Shown here piece by piece: positions 6,136-13,263 of a DNA stretch of 15,501 nucleotides (within the stretch, counting starts at the first letter, position 1; every line of letters begins with the position of its first letter). Source of the DNA: Cyanobacteria bacterium OH_PDB_112 (lineage in GTDB: Bacteria > Cyanobacteriota > Vampirovibrionia > Gastranaerophilales > CAJFVJ01); contig JAEWLZ010000161.1 of assembly GCA_023457295.1 (NCBI GenBank), forward strand, positions 1 through 15,501, given 5' to 3'. Below the pieces are notes generated by a model that saw nothing but the letters and a program-made list of their open reading frames with translations, did not search any database and was not told the origin of the DNA. The translations under genes were made by a program, and so were the position numbers.

Positions 6136-6278
6136 GTATTTCCCCTTTTTCTAATTCCCCTGATTATTTATCCCGTTTGCGTCTTTTGTTTTATCCCCGA
6201 TTTTTTTGTTTTGCCCCGTTTATTTTTGATTCCCTCTGAAATAGTCCCGTTTGCGTTAATCCCGTATGTCTTTTGTTA
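6136..6278 (-). other. 3' UTR with eight regularly spaced G-runs
   Basis: Between the stop codon of the large gene and its terminator, the minus strand carries eight runs of three or four G residues. On the plus strand the C-runs begin at 6142, 6157, 6172, 6195, 6214, 6232, 6246 and 6261, that is 14 to 23 bases apart, with AT-rich spacers. Seven of the eight end in GGA. Two copies of ACGCAAACGGGA (plus positions 6171-6182 and 6245-6256) and two of AACAAAAGAC (6181-6190 and 6268-6277) show that the tract grew by partial duplication. It is not coding in any frame I would defend. Possible roles are protein binding (GGA is the core of CsrA sites) or an RNA structure, both inferred. Confidence 0.6.
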
Positions 6279-7994
6279 TTATGCTGCTTTTGTTTGTAGT
6301 TCAGGTTTTACTTCATTTGCTTTTGTTTCTTGAGTTTTTTCTTCAGATTTATTTTCTTCAGGTTTTTCTTGTTTTTCTGTTTTTTCTTCCATCAAGTCTT
6401 GAGCTTTTGAAAGAACATCTTTTGCTCTGCTTGCTACGCTTTGGTCTTGAGAAGAAGGATTTGAAGGTGCAAGAGCCGCATCGATTACTCTTTGAGCTTT
6501 TTCGATTGTTCCTTCAAGGTCAGCTTCGTTAACAGATGGAACTTCTATTTCAACGTATCCGCCGATTGCTACTCCGTTAGCATCTGTTTCGATTACGGGT
6601 GTTCCGCCGATGATTGATGCGTGAGTCATTTCGTGTTCCATAATTTGGTCGTATCTTGCTTGTTTAACTGTTTCAAGTTGAGCTTCATCCATACCGTCTG
6701 TGTTGAATGCTGGCATTTCTGATGAAGACAAACCTTCAGAAAGTTCTTGAGATACTTTGTTTAAGTTTTGAGTCGCTTGAATAATTTTTGCGTTTGAAGC
6801 TTGTGTTTGAGCAATCGCATTTTTTCTTGCAACCATTGCTTGTGTTCTTTGGTCATCAGCTTGTGCGTTAAAATTATCTATTTGATCATCTTGTCTTTTT
6901 GCGTTTTTGTTGGTGTTTACGCCGTCTACAATTCCTTTAACAACTCCTACTAGAATAGCTGCTATACCAGAAACCCAAGCTGCAACGTTTGTTCCGGCAG
7001 TTACACATTGTACAATACCAACTACGATTCCTAATACATCGCCACCAATGTTGATACCGCCGTTAACGTTTCCGTCTTTTCTTGCATCAGCAGCACCGTC
7101 AGCAGCTTTGTCAGAACCTGAAGCTTGGTCTAAAAGAGGTTGAGCCGCTTTTTCTCCAGCTTCTTTTACATTAGCCAATTTAGGTTGTTCAGCTTGAATT
7201 GATTTTACAGAAACATTGATTTTTCCGTTCATTGTATCTTCCCAAGCTTTTTGCATAGCTGCGTCATTACCTGCATTACCTGATGATGCGCCTGCTGTTG
7301 TCATCAATTTACCTTCAAAGCCCATTTTTGCGCCTGATTGTGTTGTAGAATCAGCTTCTGCTGCTTCTGCTGCTTTAGCAGCTTTTGCAGCCATTTGAGC
7401 TCTTCTTACTTTTGCTGCTTTTTGGAATTTTTGTTTTGTTTTTTCTGTAATTTGTTTTGTTATAGAGCCAAGTTCTTTATTGTTTGCTTCCATTTGTTCG
7501 AATGCTTTTTTATTTTCGCCTTGTATTTTTACAGTTTCAGCTTGTTTTGCTTTTATTTGTCCTTCAATTCCGGGTTGTTGATTTTGTAATTCTTCAACAG
7601 GTTTTTTACCGTTTTGAACAAAATCTTTTCCTTGAGCCATTTTGCTTTTGCCTTCTGACTGCTTTTGTTGAGCAGGATCATTTTTTGACTGTTTATCAGC
7701 TTTTGCTTTTTTATCAGCCGCATAAGAACCGATTTCAGTATCTGCATTTTTAGATACTGCTTTGTTACCAAATTCTTCAGTACCTTTCAATTTACCTGTA
7801 TTAACATTTGATTTTACTGTAGAAAGATAAGAAGCATCTTTAATTTCGAATTTAGAACCATCTGGTGCAACAAATTCTGATTTAACACCTTCATTTTCAG
7901 GTTTATTATAGAAGTTAGTTAATTCATTCAAATAATCTTGAGTCTCGGGAGCTGTTGAAGATTTTCCGATTGATCCTTGAACTGGTGCTACCAT
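6279..7994 (-). CDS. Large coiled-coil protein with membrane hairpin and C-terminal SprA-like zincin domain
   Basis: The 571-residue protein has no signal peptide. Residues 90-215 are Lys/Ala/Glu/Gln rich and predicted helical or coiled. Residues 313-359 are a hydrophobic, glycine-spaced hairpin (VLGIVVGIVQCV, turn TAGTN, then VAAWVSGIAAILVGVVKG), resembling those of type III translocators such as SipB/IpaB. A second coiled coil follows at about 365-420. The C-terminal domain (about 445-535) matches the SprA-related putative metalloprotease family: EHEMTHAS with HExxH at 454-458, VAIGGYVEIEV, EGTIEKAQ, AALAPSNPSSQDQ and VASRAKDVL. The tail from 536 is Glu/Lys rich and disordered. Such a protein could be exported through the flagellar type III apparatus or act on membranes. 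This is inferred from architecture, with no secretion evidence. The gene ends in tandem TAA stops. AGAGAGG lies eight bases before the ATG. Confidence 0.82.
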   Translation of the reverse strand: MVAPVQGSIGKSSTAPETQDYLNELTNFYNKPENEGVKSEFVAPDGSKFEIKDASYLSTVKSNVNTGKLKGTEEFGNKAVSKNADTEIGSYAADKKAKADKQSKNDPAQQKQSEGKSKMAQGKDFVQNGKKPVEELQNQQPGIEGQIKAKQAETVKIQGENKKAFEQMEANNKELGSITKQITEKTKQKFQKAAKVRRAQMAAKAAKAAEAAEADSTTQSGAKMGFEGKLMTTAGASSGNAGNDAAMQKAWEDTMNGKINVSVKSIQAEQPKLANVKEAGEKAAQPLLDQASGSDKAADGAADARKDGNVNGGINIGGDVLGIVVGIVQCVTAGTNVAAWVSGIAAILVGVVKGIVDGVNTNKNAKRQDDQIDNFNAQADDQRTQAMVARKNAIAQTQASNAKIIQATQNLNKVSQELSEGLSSSEMPAFNTDGMDEAQLETVKQARYDQIMEHEMTHASIIGGTPVIETDANGVAIGGYVEIEVPSVNEADLEGTIEKAQRVIDAALAPSNPSSQDQSVASRAKDVLSKAQDLMEEKTEKQEKPEENKSEEKTQETKANEVKPELQTKAA

Positions 7995-8234
7995 AATTAA
8001 TACCTCTCTTTTTTCTACTCTTTTTTGTTAATGCGGTTTGTTTAATCTCTACATATATATAAAGTATATACTCTAAAATTTATTGCCTTTTTTGCTTGTA
8101 AAATTCTTAGCCATTTCACAAAAACCTTGATAATAAAGGGTCTTAAGGATTTACAAAACTTAACAAACACCCTTTAAATTGTTTAAAAAATCATTTCAAA
8201 GGTATATACTTTGGATATATTTTTATTTGGCAAT
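7995..8234 (-). promoter_or_regulatory. Upstream region of the zincin gene with paired GTATATACT sites
   Basis: This is the gene-free gap between the zincin gene and the terminator of the symporter. It holds two exact copies of GTATATACT, at 8064-8072 and 8202-8210. The first is part of the palindrome AGTATATACT, and both are preceded by AAA. A hairpin pairs TAAAGGGT (8134-8141) with ACCCTTTA (8169-8176). On the minus strand TTGTAA and TATTAT, about 15 bases apart near 8130-8156, are a possible promoter, which would leave a leader of about 130 bases. No small gene is evident. The sites look like a regulator's binding motifs, but no regulator is identified. Confidence 0.4.
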
Positions 8235-8269
8235 ATAAAAAGAAGCCTTGTAAAAAGACTTCTTTTTAT
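8235..8269 (-). terminator. Terminator of the symporter gene
   Basis: ATAAAAAGAAG (8235-8245) pairs perfectly with CTTCTTTTTAT (8259-8269) around a 13-base loop. On the minus strand the stem ends in a T-run. It lies about 30 bases after the symporter stop codon. Confidence 0.8.
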
Positions 8270-8297
8270 TTGATTAATTTTATGACTTTAAAAGGTC

Positions 8298-9623
8298 TTA
8301 AATTACCTCTTTCCAAACATCTTGATTTTCCAAGACTTCGTAATCAAGTTCATTCTCGTTTGCGGCAATAACAGCAGCAACAACAGTATCAGATGTTACA
8401 TTTATTAATGTTCTGAACATATCGGCAATTCTGTCTACCGTAAATAAGAACGCAAAACCAACTACAAGCTGATCAGGCGTTAAACCAAGAATTTTAAGAA
8501 CAAGAGCAATCGTAATCAATCCTGCACCTGGAATTCCTGCGCAAGTACTTGATGCGAGCATTGCAAAAACACATATAAATACTACCGTAAACGGATCAAG
8601 CACAACACCGTATGCTTGTGCCAAAAACATTACACAAAGTACTTGGAACATAGCTGTTGCATCCATATGCATTGTTGCCCCCAAAGGAAGGACAAAGCTA
8701 CAAATTTTATTAGAAATTCCAACTCTTCTTTCGCAACAAGCAATAGTTACAGGCAATGTAGCAGAACTGCTTGCGGTTCCGAACGCAACCATCATAGCCT
8801 CAGCTGCCGCTTTATAGATAGAAAAAGCATTAAGTCTTGCAAAAACATGCGTAAATATCGGATAAACCACAAACAATTGCAACGCGAATCCGATGAATAA
8901 AAGTGCAAGAAATTTTACCAATCCTGTAAATATTGACATCCCGAATGACGCCACAGAAGATGCGGTAAGTGCGAAGATACCCGGCATGGCAAGCACCATA
9001 ATCCAGTCTGTAACTTTCATAGTTGCCGCAAAAATTGATTCAAAAAACGCCACGACAGGTCTGTTTATTTCACCAATAACTGCAAGTGCGCTTCCAAATA
9101 CTATTACAAAAAGGATAATTGGTATCATATCTCCTTTAGCTAAGGACTCCATAGGATTTTTAGGAATCATATTAAGATACATATCTGCCAAATTTTCTTT
9201 ATGTTCTTCAACAGTTTGAGCAACTTGTGTCTGTACCAAACTGGCTTGATTTTTGTCTATATAGTTCTTTATAGTATCTCCCGGAGAAAAAGTTGTACCG
9301 AGAATAGCCCCGATAGAAACCGCAAAAACAAGAATTATACCAAAATAAAGAACCATTTTCATTCCTATTTTGCCAAGCTGCTTGCTGTCTCCAAGACTTG
9401 CTATTCCAACAACAATTGCACTGAAAACAAGCGGAATAACTATCATTTGGACAAGTCTTATAAATATTTGACCTACAAAGCCAAAAATGCTGTTTATAAG
9501 CGGATGCTGATCGGCAGGAAGCAATACACCGGTAAAAATACCGACTATTATGGCAAAGAAAATATGCCAGTTACGTTTTGCACCCAACCCAAGAGCAACT
9601 AAAATTTGCGAATGTAACTTCAT
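8298..9623 (-). CDS. gltP: Dicarboxylate/amino acid:cation symporter (GltP-like, SLC1 fold)
   Basis: This 441-residue inner-membrane transporter of the DAACS family takes up acidic amino acids. The ATG at 9623 is preferred over a TTG one codon earlier because AAAGGA (9631-9636) is seven bases upstream of it. The first re-entrant hairpin shows TASSSATLP (283-291) and the second shows GIPGAG (363-368). Transmembrane helix 8 reads VDRIADMFRTLINVTSD, in which Asp401 and Arg404 match the GltPh residues (D394, R397) that bind the amino group and side-chain carboxylate. Glutamate or aspartate is therefore likelier than C4-dicarboxylates, since DctA lacks the Asp. The usual NMDGT motif reads HMDAT (319-323), and YFGII replaces YYLLT in helix 3, so the third sodium site may be absent. 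Insertions around 115-160 are larger than in GltPh. It has its own terminator and lies divergent from the rfb operon. Confidence 0.93.
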   Translation of the reverse strand: MKLHSQILVALGLGAKRNWHIFFAIIVGIFTGVLLPADQHPLINSIFGFVGQIFIRLVQMIVIPLVFSAIVVGIASLGDSKQLGKIGMKMVLYFGIILVFAVSIGAILGTTFSPGDTIKNYIDKNQASLVQTQVAQTVEEHKENLADMYLNMIPKNPMESLAKGDMIPIILFVIVFGSALAVIGEINRPVVAFFESIFAATMKVTDWIMVLAMPGIFALTASSVASFGMSIFTGLVKFLALLFIGFALQLFVVYPIFTHVFARLNAFSIYKAAAEAMMVAFGTASSSATLPVTIACCERRVGISNKICSFVLPLGATMHMDATAMFQVLCVMFLAQAYGVVLDPFTVVFICVFAMLASSTCAGIPGAGLITIALVLKILGLTPDQLVVGFAFLFTVDRIADMFRTLINVTSDTVVAAVIAANENELDYEVLENQDVWKEVI

Positions 9624-9842
9624 CAATCTATCCTTTCAAAAATTTTTATTTAACAAATCCTATTAAAAAGTCTATAAATCTTATCTTATTATACAAACAG
9701 TCGGGCTATTTAATCAACAAAAATTTTTGATAAATAACTTAAAAAGATTAAAATAAGTATGCAAAATAAGAAAATATTAAAATTTTTTAATTTAAAATTT
9801 TAAAAACCCTGATTTTATATTAAAATATTGTCAGGAGAATTT

Positions 9843-10400
9843 ATGCCTTTTACTTTTAAACAAACAAAATTAGAAGATATTATTTTGATTGAACCAACAG
9901 TTTTTGGGGATAGTCGAGGTTTTTTTGCTGAAAGTTATAAAAAATCCGACTTTGAAAAAGCCGGCATCAATGTTGATTTCAGGCAGGATAACCACTCAAA
10001 ATCAACAAAAGGCGTTTTACGCGGAATTCATTACCAAAAATCACCAAAACCTCAAGCTAAACTTGTTAGATGTATTAAAGGAAGAATTTTTGATGTGGCT
10101 GTCGATATAAGAGTCGACTCAAAAACTTTCGGTCAATGGATAGGCTATGAATTGTCCGAAGAAAATAAAAAAATGTTGTTTATTCCTGAAGGTTTTGCCC
10201 ATGGTTTTTTGGTTTTATCAGAAGAAGCAGAGCTTCTCTATAAAACATCGAACGAATTTGAACCATCACTTGATGCGGGTATAAAGTGGGATGACCCTGA
10301 TATAAATATCGGTTGGAATCTCGATTTTACTCCGATTATAAGTGAAAAAGACATGAATTTACCTTTTTTAAAAGACTTAAAAAATGAGGATTTATTATGA
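9843..10400 (+). CDS. rfbC: dTDP-4-dehydrorhamnose 3,5-epimerase
   Basis: RfbC/RmlC performs the third step of dTDP-L-rhamnose synthesis, epimerising C3 and C5 of dTDP-4-keto-6-deoxyglucose. The 185-residue length is standard. The catalytic His63 is in LRGIHYQ, Lys73 in QAKLVR, His120 in GFAHGF, Tyr133 in LLYKTS and Asp170 in SEKD. These match the Salmonella RmlC residues almost number for number. The ATG at 9843 is chosen over an upstream TTG at 9828 because AGGAG (9833-9837) lies five bases before it and overlaps the longer reading. This is the first gene of the operon. The 216-base gap upstream is very AT-rich and includes the palindrome TTTAAAATTTTAAA (9791-9804). I cannot pick a single promoter there. 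Its stop overlaps the next start by four bases. Confidence 0.96.
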   Translation: MPFTFKQTKLEDIILIEPTVFGDSRGFFAESYKKSDFEKAGINVDFRQDNHSKSTKGVLRGIHYQKSPKPQAKLVRCIKGRIFDVAVDIRVDSKTFGQWIGYELSEENKKMLFIPEGFAHGFLVLSEEAELLYKTSNEFEPSLDAGIKWDDPDINIGWNLDFTPIISEKDMNLPFLKDLKNEDLL

Positions 10401-11377
10401 AACTACTGGTAACAGGCGGCGCAGGATTCATTGGAAGCTGTTTTGTAAGGCACATATTAAATAAATATCCTGAATATAAAGTTATAAATATTGATGCTCT
10501 TACTTACGCAGGAAATATCGAAAATCTTGACGATATCAAAGACAATACAAATTACACTTTTATTCATGGAAATATTTGTGATAAAAACCTTGTCAAAGAT
10601 TTGGTTTCTCAAGTAGACACGATTGTCAATTTTGCGGCAGAAAGCCACGTCGACAGAAGCATAGTTTCTCCTGAAATTTTTATAGATACAAATGTAAAAG
10701 GTACTTTAAACCTTCTTCAAGCCGCTCGAGAAATTGGAATCGAAAGATACTTACAGGTATCAACAGATGAAGTTTATGGTTCTTTAGGAAAAACAGGATA
10801 TTTCACAGAAACTACTCCTCTTTCTCCAAACAGCCCATACTCTGCCAGTAAAGCATCAGCCGATATGCTTGTCAGGGCTTATTTTGAGACCTACGGAACA
10901 CCTGTTTTGACAACACGTTGTTCAAACAACTACGGACCTTATCAATATCCCGAAAAACTTATTCCTTTCTTCATTTCACAACTTTTAAAAGGTGAAAAAG
11001 TCCCTGTTTACGGTGACGGTCTTAATGTTCGAGATTGGCTCTATGTATACGACCATTGTGCTGCAATAGATACTGTATTACATAAAGGTAAAGTCGGGGA
11101 AGTTTATAATATAGGCGGACATAATGAAAAAACCAACATGGAAATTACTCGTATAATTTTAGATGCTATGGGTAAAGACGAAAGCTCAATAAAATACGTT
11201 GAAGACCGTCTGGGACACGACCGAAGATATGCGATTGACAATACTAAAATTCAAACGGAGCTAGGCTGGATGCCGTCTTTAACTTTTGAAGAAGGCATAA
11301 AATTAACAATAGAATGGTATTTGAATAATCAGGAATGGATTAAATCCATAGAAAACAAGAAAGCAAGCTTGGTATAA
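10397..11377 (+). CDS. rfbB: dTDP-glucose 4,6-dehydratase
   Basis: RfbB/RmlB is the second enzyme of dTDP-L-rhamnose synthesis. It is an extended short-chain dehydrogenase that uses bound NAD to convert dTDP-glucose to the 4-keto-6-deoxy sugar. The 326 residues include TGGAGFIG (6-13) for NAD binding, FAAESHVDRS (79-88), the STDEVYG catalytic patch with Thr123, Asp124 and Glu125, YSASK (148-152, the YxxxK pair) and RCSNNYGPYQYPEKLIP (174-190). It lacks the 20 to 30 extra residues of some enterobacterial homologues, but all family blocks are present. Its start lies inside rfbC (ATGA overlap), with GAGGA six bases upstream, so translation is coupled. The next gene begins immediately after its stop. 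Confidence 0.97.
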   Translation: MKLLVTGGAGFIGSCFVRHILNKYPEYKVINIDALTYAGNIENLDDIKDNTNYTFIHGNICDKNLVKDLVSQVDTIVNFAAESHVDRSIVSPEIFIDTNVKGTLNLLQAAREIGIERYLQVSTDEVYGSLGKTGYFTETTPLSPNSPYSASKASADMLVRAYFETYGTPVLTTRCSNNYGPYQYPEKLIPFFISQLLKGEKVPVYGDGLNVRDWLYVYDHCAAIDTVLHKGKVGEVYNIGGHNEKTNMEITRIILDAMGKDESSIKYVEDRLGHDRRYAIDNTKIQTELGWMPSLTFEEGIKLTIEWYLNNQEWIKSIENKKASLV

Positions 11378-12235
11378 ATGAAAAAAATTCTAGTCACAGG
11401 TTCAAAAGGAATGCTAGGACAAGATTTATGTCCCGAGCTTAAAAACGCCGGTTTTATTGTGATTGAAACTCATAAACAAAATATGGATATCACAAATTTT
11501 AATCAATCCGAATATGTAATTAAATACTATAAGCCTGACTATGTAATCCATTGCGCGGCATATACAAATGTTGATAAAGCAGAAGAAGATTACAAAACAG
11601 CTTTTGCGATAAATGAAACGGGAACAAAAAATCTTGCAAAAATTTGCGCCGAACTTAATATTCCTATTATTTATATTTCTACGGATTATGTTTTTGACGG
11701 CGAAGCAAAAGAACCTTATAAGCCCACAGACAAAAGAAATCCTTTAGGCGTTTACGGTGCAAGCAAAGCAAAAGGAGAAGAAGCAATAGAAAATTATTGC
11801 TCAAAATATTATATTGCACGCACAAGCTGGCTATACGGGCTAAAAGGAAAGAATTTTGTAGAAACTATGATTAATTTAGGACAAAAAATGCCTGAAATAA
11901 ACGTAGTAAATGACCAAATAGGTTGCCCTACCTGGACAATGGAATTGGCAAAAGGTATTTTGAATTTGATAAAAAATGAAAAACCATATGGGATTTATCA
12001 TATTTGCGGAAGCGGTCAAACAAGCTGGTACGATTTTGCAAAAGAAATTTTCGGGTCAGAAGGAATAAAAACACCGATAAATCCTTGTTCTACGGATAAA
12101 TTTCCGCGTTCTGCAAACCGTCCTAAATATTCTGCCATGGAGAATTCGGAAATTTGCCGGAATTGGCAAGAAGCTCTTAAAGACTATCTTTTACTAAGAA
12201 AAGAATTGAATTTACAAACAAATTTGAAAGGTTAA
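11378..12235 (+). CDS. rfbD: dTDP-4-dehydrorhamnose reductase
   Basis: RfbD/RmlD catalyses the last step, reducing dTDP-4-keto-L-rhamnose to dTDP-L-rhamnose with NAD(P)H. The 285-residue length is typical. The nucleotide-binding motif GSKGMLGQ is at 8-15, CAAYTNVDKAE at 59-69, STDYVFDG at 101-108, the catalytic YGASK at 126-130, and SWLYG further on. GCPTW and IYHICGSGQTSW complete the usual pattern. The start codon abuts the rfbB stop (TAAATG) and has almost no Shine-Dalgarno sequence of its own, so translation probably depends on termination of rfbB. Three bases separate it from rfbA. Confidence 0.96.
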   Translation: MKKILVTGSKGMLGQDLCPELKNAGFIVIETHKQNMDITNFNQSEYVIKYYKPDYVIHCAAYTNVDKAEEDYKTAFAINETGTKNLAKICAELNIPIIYISTDYVFDGEAKEPYKPTDKRNPLGVYGASKAKGEEAIENYCSKYYIARTSWLYGLKGKNFVETMINLGQKMPEINVVNDQIGCPTWTMELAKGILNLIKNEKPYGIYHICGSGQTSWYDFAKEIFGSEGIKTPINPCSTDKFPRSANRPKYSAMENSEICRNWQEALKDYLLLRKELNLQTNLKG

Positions 12236-12238
12236 TGC

Positions 12239-13135
12239 ATGAAAGGAATTATTTTAGCCGGAGGCTCAGGCACAAGGCTTTATCCAAGTACAATTTCTGT
12301 ATCAAAACAACTTTTGCCTATATATGATAAACCTATGATTTATCACCCCATTTCGGTACTTATGTTAGCCGGTATAAGAGATATTTTGATTATCTCAACT
12401 CCTCATGATTTACCTAATTTTCAAAAGCTTTTAGGTAATGGTAAACAATTCGGAGTAAATTTTTATTACAAAGAACAACCAAGCCCCGATGGTCTTGCTC
12501 AAGCTTTTATTTTAGGAGAAGAATTTATCGGAAATGACAAAGTTGCGATGATTTTGGGCGACAATATTTTTTATGGAGTGGGTTTTTCTAAATCACTTCA
12601 AGAAGCTTCCGCAAAATCGTCAGGTGCAACTGTTTTCGGATATCAGGTAAAAGACCCTCAAAGATTTGGTGTGGTTGAATTTGATGATAAAGGCAAAGCC
12701 ATATCAATCGAAGAAAAGCCTCAAAACCCAAAATCGGATTATGCTGTAACGGGTCTTTATTTCTATGACAATAAGGTAGTAAATTACGCAAAAAATCTTA
12801 AACCTTCTACCCGTGGAGAGCTTGAAATTACAGACCTTAACAGGATTTATCTTGAAAATAACGAACTTGATGTTCAAATATTAGGACGTGGATTTGCATG
12901 GCTTGATACAGGCACTCCTCAATCTCTTTTACAAGCAGGACAATACATTCAAACTATTGAAGAAAATCAAGGAATAAAAATTGCCTGCCTAGAAGAAATA
13001 GCACTGAGAAAAGGCTTTTTAAGCAAACAACAAATCATTGAAATCGCATCTAAATATAAAAATAATGAATATTTTAATTATGTTATGCACTGTGCTGAAA
13101 TTTTCAAAGAAAAAATCGCCGAAAAAACTTTATAA
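12239..13135 (+). CDS. rfbA: Glucose-1-phosphate thymidylyltransferase
   Basis: RfbA/RmlA activates glucose-1-phosphate with dTTP, the first step of the pathway. The 298 residues include the nucleotidyl-transfer loop LAGGSGTRLYPST at 6-18 with Lys23, and PIYDKPMIYHP at 27-37. GDNIFYG at 107-113 contains the metal ligand Asp108. IEEKP is at 157-161, GELEITDLN at 193-201 and WLDTGTP at 221-227, with the second metal ligand Asp223. These are the short-form RmlA features, including the C-terminal helices that bind the allosteric inhibitor dTDP-rhamnose. GAAAGG (12226-12231) precedes the ATG by seven bases. It is the last gene of the operon, so the pathway order is C-B-D-A. No strong terminator is seen in the 128 bases that follow. 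Confidence 0.97.
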   Translation: MKGIILAGGSGTRLYPSTISVSKQLLPIYDKPMIYHPISVLMLAGIRDILIISTPHDLPNFQKLLGNGKQFGVNFYYKEQPSPDGLAQAFILGEEFIGNDKVAMILGDNIFYGVGFSKSLQEASAKSSGATVFGYQVKDPQRFGVVEFDDKGKAISIEEKPQNPKSDYAVTGLYFYDNKVVNYAKNLKPSTRGELEITDLNRIYLENNELDVQILGRGFAWLDTGTPQSLLQAGQYIQTIEENQGIKIACLEEIALRKGFLSKQQIIEIASKYKNNEYFNYVMHCAEIFKEKIAEKTL

Positions 13136-13207
13136 ATTGTCAAATATTTCTTAATTTATTAAAAATAAACTGTTTTTTCCTTAGTTTTCATTATATGATA
13201 TTAGTCA

Positions 13208-13236
13208 TTGTAGCTTTCGACTACTAAAATTAAAAT
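13208..13236 (+). promoter_or_regulatory. Promoter of the ABC-F gene
   Basis: TTGTAG (13208-13213) and TAAAAT (13231-13236) are separated by the ideal 17 bases, which places the transcript start about 20 bases before the ATG. The spacer and -35 include an inverted repeat GTAG...CTAC (13210-13213 and 13221-13224) that could be a small operator. Confidence 0.55.
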
Positions 13237-13263
13237 GAATTATGAGAATGCAAGGAAAAGATA

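Noticed and set aside
6172..6278. About 35 open codons in frame after the stop of the zincin gene, suggesting stop read-through or a recent truncation.
   Set aside because: The stop is a tandem TAA TAA, and the extension is low-complexity Lys/Gly/Thr with G-runs out of codon register. An open stretch of this length is not rare by chance.
6136..6278. Intramolecular G-quadruplex in the G-run tract.
   Set aside because: The spacers are 10 to 20 bases, too long for a canonical quadruplex. Protein binding is the simpler idea.
6907..7753. Several long plus-strand open frames opposite the zincin gene.
   Set aside because: They are antisense shadows with Phe/Cys/Leu-rich or Pro/Thr/Ala-rich composition and no ribosome binding sites. 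The minus frame has clear domain homology.
8616..9602. Plus-strand open frames opposite the symporter.
   Set aside because: They lie wholly inside the conserved GltP-like gene and show no motif of their own.
9828..9842. Upstream TTG start giving rfbC five extra residues.
   Set aside because: That reading would place the AGGAG ribosome binding site inside the coding region. The ATG at 9843 has ideal spacing and matches the family N-terminus and active-site numbering.
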